Assembly: GCA_030017655.1 (NCBI GenBank)
Contig: JASEIM010000001.1
Coordinates: forward strand, 170,134-234,133
Direction: 5' to 3'
From: Methanobacterium sp.
GTDB lineage: Archaea; Methanobacteriota; Methanobacteria; Methanobacteriales; Methanobacteriaceae
DNA: 64,000 bases
Below the pieces are notes generated by a model that made no database searches, had not been told where the DNA came from, and saw only the letters and a program-made list of their open reading frames with translations. The position numbers were made by a program, and so were the translations under genes. Shown here piece by piece: positions 1 through 8,439 of the stretch; the stretch's first letter is position 1; every line of letters begins with the position of its first letter.

Positions 1-2
1 GT

Positions 3-134
3 AAAATCATTGTAAGCAGCTCTATGGGCATTTTTCAGGAGAAAACCTTTGGGGAATGTTGCTTAATAGCGTTTAATCTTGGAAATGAATCCGATATGAT
101 TATATGGCCATATAACAGGTTTTTATTGTATTAA
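3..134 (+). CDS. C-terminal fragment of an unidentified protein cut by the window edge
   Basis: An open frame enters from the left edge and ends at TAA 132-134, giving 43 residues with a plausible protein composition (it contains ECCLIAFNLGNESD). No start lies inside the window. I do not recognise the family. It may be the end of a gene beginning upstream or a chance open frame; the codon use is ordinary for the region. Confidence 0.3.
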   Translation, partial: KIIVSSSMGIFQEKTFGECCLIAFNLGNESDMIIWPYNRFLLY

Positions 135-509
135 AGACAATATTGCAAGTAAATAGATGAATAAACTGACTAAAATGGACATAATCATAATTTATGTTGA
201 TGGATTACTTCAATTATTCTAAATATTTTTATTTTTTTTACTTTTCCATGATATTAATCTCTGACCTCTTGAGTTAGTGTAAAACACATTATTCTGCGAT
301 TTTATATTGGCTTGAATTTCAAGTACAAAAATTATTTAAATTAATAAAGACATATATATGGATAATAATATTTTTGATTTTATTCTAAAAATCAGGCTTT
401 GGAATTTTGACATTCTGATGTTAGGGAAATATAACATGGAAATAAGGACATTGGAACATTTAATGGATATTTTAATGCTTTTTAATTAGTTAAGGAGGGA
501 TGAGAGTTT
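135..509. other. AT-rich gap, nothing recognised
   Basis: No gene, RNA or convincing repeat seen. The stretch is AT-rich and carries the likely promoter region and the strong ribosome-binding site (AAGGAGG, 492-498) of the small gene that starts at 510. Confidence 0.4.
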
Positions 510-776
510 ATGGACTTAGAAGAACTTAATAATAAGAAAAAGGATCTTTTAGGGCAGATTAATGCATATGAAGAGCTTCAATCAGGATTGGAATACATAG
601 AGAGGTATAACAGGGAAAATTATACTAACGAAAAACTAAAAGTGTATACCACTGCATATGAGCCCCATCTTGAAGAAATAACAGAATCTAATGTGGCAGA
701 TATACTGAAACGATTAACTGATAATCTGTTAAAAGTATCTGAAGAGATCAACCATATTAAAATGTCATCAAAATGA
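510..776 (+). CDS. small helical protein of unknown function
   Basis: This 88-residue, charged, mostly helical protein has no signal peptide, membrane segment or cysteine pair. The start is the ATG 11 bases after a perfect AAGGAGG. Heptad-like spacing of Leu and Ile near both ends suggests a coiled coil of prefoldin-like size, but no family is recognised. It stands alone, followed by an oppositely oriented small gene. Confidence 0.55.
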   Translation: MDLEELNNKKKDLLGQINAYEELQSGLEYIERYNRENYTNEKLKVYTTAYEPHLEEITESNVADILKRLTDNLLKVSEEINHIKMSSK

Positions 777-852
777 CATCTTTAAATAGTTAATGGGAAG
801 ATTATTGTGAAACGTGATTAGAAAATTGAAGAGATATTGGGAATTTTAGATT

Positions 853-1056
853 TCATTCTTCAATAACATCTGTCACTTTCATACCAATTTTTCTTTTTTC
901 TCCAGCCGCACCCTTAATTTTGCCTCTTACTTCAAGATATTCTCCACCTTTAAGATCAAGAAATTCAACCACTGTATTTGGTATTTTAACATACATGCCC
1001 TCGTCTCTCATTTCTGTTTTTACCAGTATTTTTTTAGTTTTTCTTTCTAAATCCAT
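853..1056 (-). CDS. small basic protein of unknown function
   Basis: A 67-residue protein. An upstream in-frame ATG at 1068 overlaps the ribosome-binding site GGTGAT, so the ATG at 1056 (MDLERKTKK), four bases after it, is the better start. The mid part (VKIPNTVVEFLDLKGGEYLEVRG) has the look of an AbrB/SpoVT-type swapped-hairpin domain, in which a Pro-x-x-Val segment precedes a Leu-rich turn and a Gly-Glu-x-Leu-x-Val strand. That match is suggestive only. Such proteins are usually small DNA-binding regulators or antitoxins; no toxin partner is seen next to it. Confidence 0.5.
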   Translation of the reverse strand: MDLERKTKKILVKTEMRDEGMYVKIPNTVVEFLDLKGGEYLEVRGKIKGAAGEKRKIGMKVTDVIEE

Positions 1057-1522
1057 ATTCATCACCATGAACCGTTTACAGTCTAAGTCAATTATTATAT
1101 TTGTTTATTGTTATATTTTAAATCTTCATTTTAAAAATTCAATCTCTTATATGAATTAAATATGCTTATCCGGTTTTATTTATCTTAATTACTTAATTGC
1201 ATAGTGTATGTTATCTAAACAGTGAATATATAATCCTTAAGGGAGTTAACCAAAATTTCAAGAATTATTATTAAATATTTAGACTATTCCTAATTAAGAA
1301 AAAAACCATCATCAAATCCCAACAAAAGTAAAATATTTTTTTTTGGTTAATTAAATAGTAAGATCAAGCCATAAAGAACTTTATCACTAAAATCATGGTG
1401 AAAATGGATTATGAGGCATAATGATGCATTTTAATTATTATACCTAAATAAACTATTAGACTATGTGGATATAAAATCCATATATATTTTGAATATATAT
1501 TTAGACCTTTAAAATATTCAAA

Positions 1523-1548
1523 AAATAAATATAATATTATATTTATTT
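1523..1548. repeat. 26-base perfect AT palindrome
   Basis: AAATAAATATAAT is followed directly by its reverse complement. It lies about 160 bases before the TetR-type start. It contains only A and T, so chance is a real possibility in this base composition, though 13 bp arms without a mismatch are uncommon. Confidence 0.4.
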
Positions 1549-1580
1549 GTGAATGGCATAAAAAAAATATATTTATAAGC

Positions 1581-1601
1581 ATTTATAATTTAATTATAAA
1601 T
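1581..1601. promoter_or_regulatory. candidate TetR-type operator (21-base palindrome)
   Basis: Two perfect 10 bp arms (ATTTATAATT / AATTATAAAT) surround one central T, about 108 bases before the TetR-type gene at 1709. TetR-family proteins bind such dyads as dimers and often control their own gene. The site could overlap the promoter TATA region. The AT-only composition weakens the case. Confidence 0.4.
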
Positions 1602-1708
1602 AATGGCATTAATTAGGTTGCAGTGAATTGAGAGTTAATTTTAATTATATTTATTGAATTTGACTAATTGAGTTAATATATCCTGTATAATTCGGGAGAT
1701 TGAAGATC

Positions 1709-2275
1709 ATGACAGATAAAACTAAACAAAAAATAATGGACACTGCATTAAAAATTTTTGCAGAAAGAGGATATACCGGTGCAACAACCAAGGCTTTAGC
1801 TGAAGAAGCAGGTTTCAGCGAAATGACATTGTTCAGGAAATTTAAAAGCAAAGAAAATCTTTTTAACATGGTTCTCCTTCAAAACAGGGAGAAAATTATA
1901 AATGATCTTGATTCAATCTTCATATTTGAAGATATACAAGACCCGAGGGATTTCCTGAAATCCTTTATAGAAGGCGTTATTGATTTAATTGATAGGAATT
2001 TTGAATGTATTAGTATTTTAGTTCAGGGAAATCCAGAAATATTTCCAGTAATGAAGGGATCAAATAGTATTTTTTTCTCTAAAATGGGAGAAAATATGGC
2101 AAATTTAAAAATCTTTCAAAACAGCAATATAGATCTCAAATTTTTTGCCTTTAATTTAATTACTTTTTCCTATTTCATTGTTCTAGATAAATATAGGGGG
2201 CAAAATTCTCTTAACAGAGACGAATTGATAAAAGAATTCATTAATTGTTCTGCTAAATACTTTGAATTGAAATAA
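1709..2275 (+). CDS. TetR/AcrR-family transcriptional regulator
   Basis: 188 residues with an N-terminal TetR helix-turn-helix at about residues 8-52 (KIFAERGYTGATTKALAEEAG, then FSEMTLFRKFKSKENLF) and a variable C-terminal ligand and dimer domain. An in-frame ATG at 1700 sits one base after GGGAG, while the ATG at 1709 has ten bases of spacing, so 1709 is chosen. Family members are dimeric ligand-controlled repressors. No transporter or enzyme is adjacent; the gene is alone on its strand, so the target may be itself or a distant gene. Palindromes upstream are candidate operators. Confidence 0.85.
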   Translation: MTDKTKQKIMDTALKIFAERGYTGATTKALAEEAGFSEMTLFRKFKSKENLFNMVLLQNREKIINDLDSIFIFEDIQDPRDFLKSFIEGVIDLIDRNFECISILVQGNPEIFPVMKGSNSIFFSKMGENMANLKIFQNSNIDLKFFAFNLITFSYFIVLDKYRGQNSLNRDELIKEFINCSAKYFELK

Positions 2276-2479
2276 AATACTTCATTACACAACCAAGAGA
2301 AAGATGAATAATATTTATAGGATAAACCTGGAATTATGGGGTAAATTAGCGATGCCCATAATTCAGAAGACTAAAAATAAACTAAGAAGATCAAAGATTA
2401 TTTGGAAGATAAGAAAAGGATAAAGTATGGTAATGGAGATAATAGAACTGTATTTAAAGTATTTGTAAAAAAATAATAA

Positions 2480-3109
2480 TTATTCAAACTGTTTTAAATA
2501 GCTATTTTTAATTTTTTCATATTCTTCTTCTGTAATCGCACCCAAATCCAGTAGTTCTTTCGCTTTTTTTATTTCTTCAAAGAAATCTGTTTTTTTAAGT
2601 TCGGTATAGCTCTCTTTAGTATCTTTAGATAAATCCAGCTCTTCATCCGCATTATCATCAGTTTCTTGGGATACTTCTAATAAATCTGTCTCTTCGGGAG
2701 ATTTTTCATGTTCAACTTCGTTATTTACAGTAATTTCTTTTATATCTTCTTCAGCTACTTCGGCTGGAGTATCCTTTAAGTATTTTCCACATCCAATGCA
2801 GAATCTGGAATTTTCCGCATTTTCAGTCTGGCAGTCAGGGCAAATAATTGATTTGGATTTAATTTCTTTTATCTCTACTTTATTTTCTTTTTTTAATTTA
2901 TTTCCACAGCTAATACAGAATTTAGAGGATTCAAAATTCATGGCTCCACATTTGGGGCAAGAAATTTCCTTTTTATTTGGTGTTCCCAATTTCACGGGGG
3001 TTCTGGATTTTATGGGGGGTTTATAAACATCTGAAGATGATTTTTTATCTGGTTCTATACCTTTTCTTTTTAATTCAAGCCTTCTCTTTATTTCTTCATT
3101 TGAAACCAT
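2480..3109 (-). CDS. double zinc-ribbon protein with C-terminal SHOCT domain
   Basis: 209 residues. After a basic N-terminus come two zinc ribbons at about residues 50-72 (CPKCGAMN...CISCGN) and 90-112 (CPDCQTEN...CIGCGK), each with two CxxC pairs. A long acidic linker follows, then a short helical hairpin at the C-terminus (KKAKELLDLGAITEEEYEKIK) that matches the SHOCT oligomerisation motif. No membrane segment. Such proteins are common in methanogens and have no assigned role; the ribbons probably bind zinc and mediate protein or nucleic-acid contacts. Confidence 0.75.
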   Translation of the reverse strand: MVSNEEIKRRLELKRKGIEPDKKSSSDVYKPPIKSRTPVKLGTPNKKEISCPKCGAMNFESSKFCISCGNKLKKENKVEIKEIKSKSIICPDCQTENAENSRFCIGCGKYLKDTPAEVAEEDIKEITVNNEVEHEKSPEETDLLEVSQETDDNADEELDLSKDTKESYTELKKTDFFEEIKKAKELLDLGAITEEEYEKIKNSYLKQFE

Positions 3110-3333
3110 GATTTTTCACCTCTTCCTTAGTCACTTGGAGATCTATAAATGTGTTAAATGAATGCATAATTTGGTTTATGTTATTTTATTTATATAACTT
3201 ATTCTTAAGATTCAATTTCCAAATAGTAATAAGAATTAAAGTATAAAATAAGATTAAATGTGTAATTATATCTCAAAAAAAGATATTAGCAATAATTAAA
3301 AATTCAATGTAAAATTAGGCTAAAAATAATAAT

Positions 3334-3366
3334 CTATCCAACCCTAAAAAGTTTGAGGTTGGATAG
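3334..3366 (-). terminator. hairpin terminator-like structure after lon
   Basis: A perfect 10 bp stem (CTATCCAACC / GGTTGGATAG) with a 13-base loop begins 43 bases beyond the lon stop. On the minus strand it is followed by a T-rich stretch. It is the most GC-rich inverted repeat in the surrounding 300-base gap. Archaeal termination mainly needs T-runs, so the hairpin may instead protect the 3' end of the lon mRNA. Confidence 0.6.
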
Positions 3367-3408
3367 GAATAATTCATTAAGGAGCTAAATAACCTTAATA
3401 CAGGTATT

Positions 3409-5784
3409 TTAGGCTCCAGCACCCCTTAAAGGGCCTGTTTTCATTTCAATCATCATCGGCTTTGGTAATTCAATGCCAATAGTTTCTTTTATGACATCTT
3501 CCACAGTTTCAACCAGAATGAATTCTAATTCATCTTTGACATCTTCTGGAATGTCATCTAAATCCTTTTCATTATCTTTTGGCAGGATCACACGTTTTAT
3601 TCCAGCACGATGGGCTGCAAGAACTTTCTCTTTTATCCCGCCAACTGGTAAAACTGCTCCTCTAAGTGAGATTTCACCGGTCATTGCCAGCTTTGGATCC
3701 ACTTCTTGGCCGGTTACAAGAGATGCTATGGTGGTTAATAGCGCTACTCCTGCAGATGGTCCGTCTTTTGGAATTGCACCAGATGGAACGTGAATGTGTA
3801 AATCCTTTTTGTCAAATTCAACATGTTTCATGTTAAAGGCAAGCCTTGAGCGGATGAGTGACTGTGAAATCTTTGCAGATTCTTTCATTACATCGCCCAG
3901 TTGACCGGTTAGGGTTAATTTCCCTGTTCCGGGCATGAAGGCACCTTCAATGAACAGTATGTCTCCACCTACAGGTGTCCATGCAAGACCTGTTACAACT
4001 CCTGGAGGGTTGTTTTTACCTGCTTGCTGGTATGGGATGAGTTCATGACCTAAAATGTCATATAACATATCTTCTTTAATTACATATGGTAATTCCACTT
4101 TTCCCAGCACGATTTTTTCTGAAGCAACTCTGGCAACCGCAGATAACTGGCGTTTAAGTCCTCTTACTCCTGCTTCTCTGGTATATTTTTCGATAATGGC
4201 TTTTATTGCATCATCTTCAATTTGAATCTGGCTTTCATCTAATCCATTGTCTTCAAGTACCAGGTCTACTAGGTGATTTCTGGCAATATGGAATTTTTCA
4301 TGGCTGGTGTAACTACCAATTTCAATGACTTCCATACGGTCTCTCAGCGGTCCTGGAATACCTCTTATGTCATTTGCTGTTGCAATGAAGAATACATCAG
4401 ATAAATCGTATGGAACTTCTAAGTAATGGTCTGAAAAGGTGTTATTTTGTTCAGGGTCTAATACTTCCAGTAATGCGCTTGCTGGATCACCACTATAGGA
4501 TGCCATTAGTTTATCCACTTCATCCAAGATGAATACAGGATTTCTCTCACCAGCACGTTTCATCCCCTGAATAATACGGCCAGGTAATGCACCTAAGTAG
4601 GTTCTTCTGTGCCCCCTAATTTCAGATTCGTCTTTAACACCACCAAGACTAATTCTAACATATTTTCTTTTCAGTGCTTCAGCGATACTTCTTCCTAAGC
4701 TTGTTTTACCTGTTCCTGGAGGCCCTACAAGTAATAAGATAGATCCCTGTTTGTTTTGTTTTAGCTTCATCACTGTCATGTGCTGAATAATTCTATCTTT
4801 AACTTTATCAAGTCCATAGTGCTGTTCATCCAGTAATTTCCTTGCAGCTTCGATATCTATGTCTCTAACTTTACTTGGACCCCATGGAAGGTTTACCAGC
4901 AGTTCAAGATAGTTTCTGATTACATTTTCTTCTGAACTGTGAGGCCCCTGCCTTTCCAGCTTATCCACTTCTTCTAATGCCACTTTTTTAACATCTTCGG
5001 GCATATTCGCTGCTTCAATTAATTCCCTGTAATCTTTCTTACCTGTACCTCCTTCTACTTCATTTAATTCTTCTTTAATGGCTTTAAGCTGCTCTTTAAG
5101 CATGACTTCTCTGTTTCTTTTGTTCATTTCTTCGTTGAATTTAGCAGCCATCTCCATCTGTAATTTTATTGATTCCTTTTGTTCAATTAGAATGTCCAGG
5201 AATTTTAGACTTTTTTCTTTTAGTGAACGCATTTCCAGTAATTCCTGTTTTTCTGGAACAGGTATTCTTACATACTGGAATACATAGGCAATAATCTTTG
5301 TGAGGTCCTTTTGTTTATTTACATGTTCAACATAAGCTTTTGAGCCTTTAAAGTTTTCACTGATTTCTGATACTAAGTCTTTTATATTATCGATTATTTC
5401 TTGTTGATCCTGTGGATCTAAATCAATTATATCAGGGATTAGGTTGTAGGTTGCCCTGTAATTTCTACCATCAGGGATAAATTCTTCTATTTTTGCTCTT
5501 TCTATAATTTCAACGTTTATATGGTAAAAATGCTTATGCTGTTTGACTTTGTTAATTTTGATGAGTGTCCCTGTTTTGTATAAATCTTCATCTATGTATA
5601 ATGATTCATCTTCTATTTCCTTAACAGCAACGGCAATGCCGTAGAAATCATCTCTGGCCACCCTGTTGTAGAGTTCGCCGCCAGTTTTTTTATCAATTTT
5701 AAGATTCATGTTAGTTTTATGTAATAAGACAGTATCTGGAATGACTACTACAGATAATTCTTTATTAACGTTCATTTCATTCAT
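3409..5784 (-). CDS. lon: ATP-dependent protease Lon, bacterial (LonA) type
   Basis: 791 residues, the usual LonA length. An N-terminal LON substrate-binding domain (about 1-200) and coiled-coil region precede an AAA+ domain with Walker [10 protein letters not shown] and Walker B FILDEVDK. The C-terminal protease domain carries the catalytic serine in [11 protein letters not shown] and the lysine in [14 protein letters not shown]. It degrades misfolded and regulatory proteins in the cytoplasm as a hexamer. It has no transmembrane insert in the AAA+ domain, so it is not the membrane-anchored LonB that archaea usually carry; the form was probably gained from bacteria. The arsR-type gene lies 78 bases upstream on the same strand and may share its transcript. 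Confidence 0.95.
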   Translation of the reverse strand: MNEMNVNKELSVVVIPDTVLLHKTNMNLKIDKKTGGELYNRVARDDFYGIAVAVKEIEDESLYIDEDLYKTGTLIKINKVKQHKHFYHINVEIIERAKIEEFIPDGRNYRATYNLIPDIIDLDPQDQQEIIDNIKDLVSEISENFKGSKAYVEHVNKQKDLTKIIAYVFQYVRIPVPEKQELLEMRSLKEKSLKFLDILIEQKESIKLQMEMAAKFNEEMNKRNREVMLKEQLKAIKEELNEVEGGTGKKDYRELIEAANMPEDVKKVALEEVDKLERQGPHSSEENVIRNYLELLVNLPWGPSKVRDIDIEAARKLLDEQHYGLDKVKDRIIQHMTVMKLKQNKQGSILLLVGPPGTGKTSLGRSIAEALKRKYVRISLGGVKDESEIRGHRRTYLGALPGRIIQGMKRAGERNPVFILDEVDKLMASYSGDPASALLEVLDPEQNNTFSDHYLEVPYDLSDVFFIATANDIRGIPGPLRDRMEVIEIGSYTSHEKFHIARNHLVDLVLEDNGLDESQIQIEDDAIKAIIEKYTREAGVRGLKRQLSAVARVASEKIVLGKVELPYVIKEDMLYDILGHELIPYQQAGKNNPPGVVTGLAWTPVGGDILFIEGAFMPGTGKLTLTGQLGDVMKESAKISQSLIRSRLAFNMKHVEFDKKDLHIHVPSGAIPKDGPSAGVALLTTIASLVTGQEVDPKLAMTGEISLRGAVLPVGGIKEKVLAAHRAGIKRVILPKDNEKDLDDIPEDVKDELEFILVETVEDVIKETIGIELPKPMMIEMKTGPLRGAGA

Positions 5785-5862
5785 ATTATCACTTTTGGGT
5801 TTGGATAATTTGCTTAATTTTCTGGGTAATCTTTTGAATTTAATAATAATGGTTTATAGAGC

Positions 5863-6210
5863 TTATTCACTCTTTTCAGTTTTATTGCATTTGGATAAAA
5901 CGCAGCCAAATAAAAAATCAATCTTTTGTTTGTGATTTATCATTTCAGTTTTGTTGAATGTGTAGTAAATGTAGTTGCCCTTTTTTTCTGCTCTGAGAAT
6001 CTTTGCGGTTTTCAGTATTTTCAGATGTTGTGATGCTGCTGGCTGGGTTAACCCCATTATTTGTGCCATTTGGGTAACACTAACCTTTTCTAATTCTCCT
6101 GACGTCATTTTATAAATTAATAACAGGCGATTAATGTTGCTGAGGGCCTTGAATAGTTCTTCTAATTCTTCAGATAAATCACAGCAATATTCAGATTTTA
6201 TCCTCAACAT
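5863..6210 (-). CDS. ArsR-family winged-helix regulator
   Basis: 115 residues. A winged helix at about 15-90 includes the recognition segment MGLTQPAASQHLKILKTAKILRAEKKGNYIYYTF. Cysteines near both ends (CC at 9-10; C at about 102 and 107) could bind metal or sense redox, although the classical ArsR CVC motif is absent. No ribosome-binding site precedes the ATG, so the mRNA is probably leaderless. A perfect 9 bp dyad ends nine bases upstream, as expected for autoregulation. It may also control lon, 78 bases downstream. Confidence 0.85.
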   Translation of the reverse strand: MLRIKSEYCCDLSEELEELFKALSNINRLLLIYKMTSGELEKVSVTQMAQIMGLTQPAASQHLKILKTAKILRAEKKGNYIYYTFNKTEMINHKQKIDFLFGCVLSKCNKTEKSE

Positions 6211-6218
6211 GGCTATAG

Positions 6219-6242
6219 GTATATAAGAATATACTTATATAC
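6219..6242. promoter_or_regulatory. ArsR-type operator upstream of the arsR-like gene
   Basis: GTATATAAG and CTTATATAC form perfect 9 bp arms around a 6-base spacer, starting nine bases upstream of the regulator start at 6210. Position and symmetry fit an ArsR/SmtB-family dimer site over the core promoter, so binding would block transcription. The half-site 9-mer ATACTTATA recurs at 6448-6456 before the divergent gene. Confidence 0.65.
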
Positions 6243-6446
6243 TTTTCTACTTCATGAAGAAATTTTTTTAATTATTTAAAAGATACAATGCAAAATAGCT
6301 AATAATGATTCAAATTAAATAAAAAATGAATTTAATTATTTAAATGTTATAAATTACCCGTAATGTCTTTTAAATTCATAAAAAATTTTTTATATGCACT
6401 TTTTAATGTAAGGAAAGGTGACTAATATCCAATAAATATAATAATA

Positions 6447-6463
6447 AATACTTATAAAGTATT
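6447..6463. promoter_or_regulatory. dyad in the promoter of the 6490 gene, related to the ArsR site
   Basis: AATACTT and AAGTATT surround ATA, 27 bases before the start at 6490, where a TATA box or start-site region is expected. It shares ATACTTATA with the operator at 6219-6242, so the same regulator may act on both divergent promoters. Confidence 0.45.
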
Positions 6464-6489
6464 ATATAATATATAGTTGGGGTGAATCC

Positions 6490-6771
6490 ATGCATTATGT
6501 TCTTGTAAGACATAAAATTAAAGATTATGATAAATGGAAACGTATTTACGATGAAAACATGGAAAATCGTAAAAATAACGGTTCTAAAGGGGGTCATGTT
6601 CTTAAGGGAACAGATGATCCCGATGAAATTGTGATTTTATTTGAATGGGATGATCTGGATAATGCAAGGAAATTTTACAGATCAGAGGAAACACGAAAAA
6701 GAATGGAAAAAGCAGGAGTTGAAAATCCTGAAATCCACTATCTGGAAGGCATAGGAAAAACAACAGCCTAA
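6490..6771 (+). CDS. small dimeric alpha/beta-barrel (antibiotic biosynthesis monooxygenase-like) protein
   Basis: 93 residues with the ferredoxin-like pattern of the ABM/dimeric alpha-beta barrel superfamily: strand HYVLVRHKIKDY, helix KWKRIYDENM, strand HVLKGTDDPDEIVILFEW, helix NARKFYRSEETRKRMEKAG. GGGGTGA five bases before the ATG is a strong ribosome-binding site. Members bind small molecules or haem-like compounds; the substrate here is unknown. It is divergent from the arsR-like gene, with a related dyad in its promoter. Confidence 0.65.
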   Translation: MHYVLVRHKIKDYDKWKRIYDENMENRKNNGSKGGHVLKGTDDPDEIVILFEWDDLDNARKFYRSEETRKRMEKAGVENPEIHYLEGIGKTTA

Positions 6772-6782
6772 TCTAAAGTATA

Positions 6783-7808
6783 TCATTCACTATAGCAGCT
6801 AACATGATTTTCCTTGCAGATGTTTATTAAATGTCTGGAAGATATGAAAAGGCTTGATTCTGACTTAAATTGCTTTCCCAGGTAAGAATGTTTTTCAATT
6901 CCATAAATTATAATGCCAACAATCTTATTTTGGTTATTTATAACTGGACCTCCGCTGTAACCTTTAGCTGTAGGGGCACTTGTTTGATAATAAACTGTAC
7001 CTTTGATATTGGGCTTTGTGGCAGTTAGAAAACCAGATGATGAAGAGGGGGTTAAAGAATTTTTCACTGAATTATGCATCCTTACATTGCCAGGATAACC
7101 ATAAATACGAAGGGTGTCGCCTATAATTGGCTTTTTAGAAGTAATTTCAAGTGTGGGTAAATTTTTAACTGGATCTATTTTCAAAAGAGCCATATCTTCA
7201 TTTTTATCTGGATCCCCCACATCAATTATATGAGCATTATAAGGATGGATAGAATTAATACCTGCAGAAGGAGGTAATTTGACTTTAATAACCTGTTTAG
7301 CTGATTTTGCATTCATTAGGTTTTTTTGTCTAAGATATGTCATTACCATGTCTATATCTGCTACATCATGATATTGGGGGTTTTCAGTGCTGTTATGGAT
7401 TAACTGATTTCCTAATTGGGGATTAATATGCGAGATGTAGTCATTTACAGCTGCTTTTTCTAAATAATATATTGTATCATAATTTTCCATCTTTTTGGCC
7501 TTATTTTGTTCACTGGAAGTCTTAGGATCTCCAATAACATGAAAAGCAGTTATTATATAGCCATCGCTGGTTATAATTACTCCCGAACCTGTACAAAGGG
7601 GATAATAATCAATTTCGATTTGGGAAGTTTTATTTAAAAAGGGATCTGTAATTGTAACAATGCCTGACACTCCATTTTCGATATAAACGGTTGAAGTTGA
7701 GGGGTCATTTGAAAAAGAGTCATTATTATTATAATTGAATAATGTAACTCCAGATATAGTAATTAAAATAGTAACAAATATCAATATTACTTTTTTATTT
7801 GGTGTCAT
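6783..7808 (-). CDS. membrane-anchored trypsin-like (S1C-type) serine protease
   Basis: 341 residues starting at the ATG behind GAGGGG; an ATG 12 bases further up would include that ribosome-binding site. An N-terminal hydrophobic segment (about 5-22) anchors or exports it. The chymotrypsin-fold triad is visible: His in ITAFHVIGD, Asp in NEDMALLKID, Ser in GYSGGPVIN. There is no PDZ domain, unlike DegP/HtrA. A segment of about 100 residues rich in Asn and Lys lies between His and Asp, longer than usual. It probably acts on proteins outside the cell. It converges on the 6490 gene, 11 bases away. Confidence 0.85.
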   Translation of the reverse strand: MTPNKKVILIFVTILITISGVTLFNYNNNDSFSNDPSTSTVYIENGVSGIVTITDPFLNKTSQIEIDYYPLCTGSGVIITSDGYIITAFHVIGDPKTSSEQNKAKKMENYDTIYYLEKAAVNDYISHINPQLGNQLIHNSTENPQYHDVADIDMVMTYLRQKNLMNAKSAKQVIKVKLPPSAGINSIHPYNAHIIDVGDPDKNEDMALLKIDPVKNLPTLEITSKKPIIGDTLRIYGYPGNVRMHNSVKNSLTPSSSSGFLTATKPNIKGTVYYQTSAPTAKGYSGGPVINNQNKIVGIIIYGIEKHSYLGKQFKSESSLFISSRHLINICKENHVSCYSE

Positions 7809-8000
7809 TCTGCCCCTCATTATTAATAAAAAATATAATATTATTATTAACTATGTGGGAACAGAAATTTAATATTTTCTCTTTTAAAATTCTTACAAAT
7901 TTATAGATGTATTTAATAGCTTTAAAAAGTGAACATATCTAAATGGATTATTTTATAATTAAAGAAAAATTGATTTATATTTAAATAAATTGGTTTTAAG

Positions 8001-8040
8001 CAAAAAAAATTAAAGGAGAGGAGATTTTAAGATACTCCTC
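8001..8040 (-). terminator. terminator-like hairpin overlapping the end of the PepSY gene
   Basis: On the minus strand GAGGAG (8040-8035) pairs with CTCCTC (8023-8018) across an 11-base loop that contains the stop codon, followed by a T-rich tail with eight consecutive T at 8009-8002. The shape matches an intrinsic terminator for the surface operon above. Confidence 0.5.
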
Positions 8041-8392
8041 CAGCCCCTCCCAGATTTTTCCCTGTTTTGGCGCTGATATGTATTTCTCCCACTGTATTTC
8101 CGTTATATATGACAGGTACGATGTAAATATCTTCACCGTCTATTTTACTTAATTTTGCTTTACCTGCCTTTGCTCCTGGTTCTTCAATGTATTTTTGAGC
8201 TATTTTTTGAGCTTCTTCTTTGGATATCTGATTGGTACTGGGAGTTGCACTATTTTTAGCAACTGAACTCTTTTTTTCAGTATTAACGGATTTGTCACTG
8301 GAACTATTATTGGTCCCATCCCCATATGCCGCAAATACAAGGCCAACTGCAGCAATTATTGCAATTAGCCCAATTATTGATTTTTTAATCAT
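8027..8392 (-). CDS. secreted PepSY-domain protein
   Basis: 121 residues. A Sec signal peptide (basic KK, hydrophobic core to about residue 21) is followed by a Ser/Asn/Lys-rich linker and one PepSY-like unit: SKEEAQKIAQKYIEEPGA, then IVPVIYNGNTVGEIHISAKTG, ending LGGAGGVS. PepSY domains occur in protease propeptides and surface proteins and may inhibit proteases or bind the envelope. The gene lies 47 bases after the surface transglutaminase on the same strand, so both are probably one operon. A close relative with the same ending is encoded at 53047-53730. Confidence 0.75.
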   Translation of the reverse strand: MIKKSIIGLIAIIAAVGLVFAAYGDGTNNSSSDKSVNTEKKSSVAKNSATPSTNQISKEEAQKIAQKYIEEPGAKAGKAKLSKIDGEDIYIVPVIYNGNTVGEIHISAKTGKNLGGAGGVS

Positions 8393-8439
8393 TTTTACTA
8401 CCTCTTAATTGTACTCATTTATTTAGTGATTCATTGGTA

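Larger units (their letters stand above)
1069..1708. other. 640-base AT-rich gap upstream of the TetR-type gene
   Basis: No coding potential seen. It holds two perfect palindromes (1523-1548 and 1581-1601, listed separately) in the last 190 bases before the TetR-type regulator. The rest is AT-rich and featureless to the eye. Confidence 0.4.

Noticed and set aside
3409..5784. Reading the Lon gene as archaeal LonB
   Set aside because: It has the N-terminal LON domain and lacks the two membrane helices of LonB.
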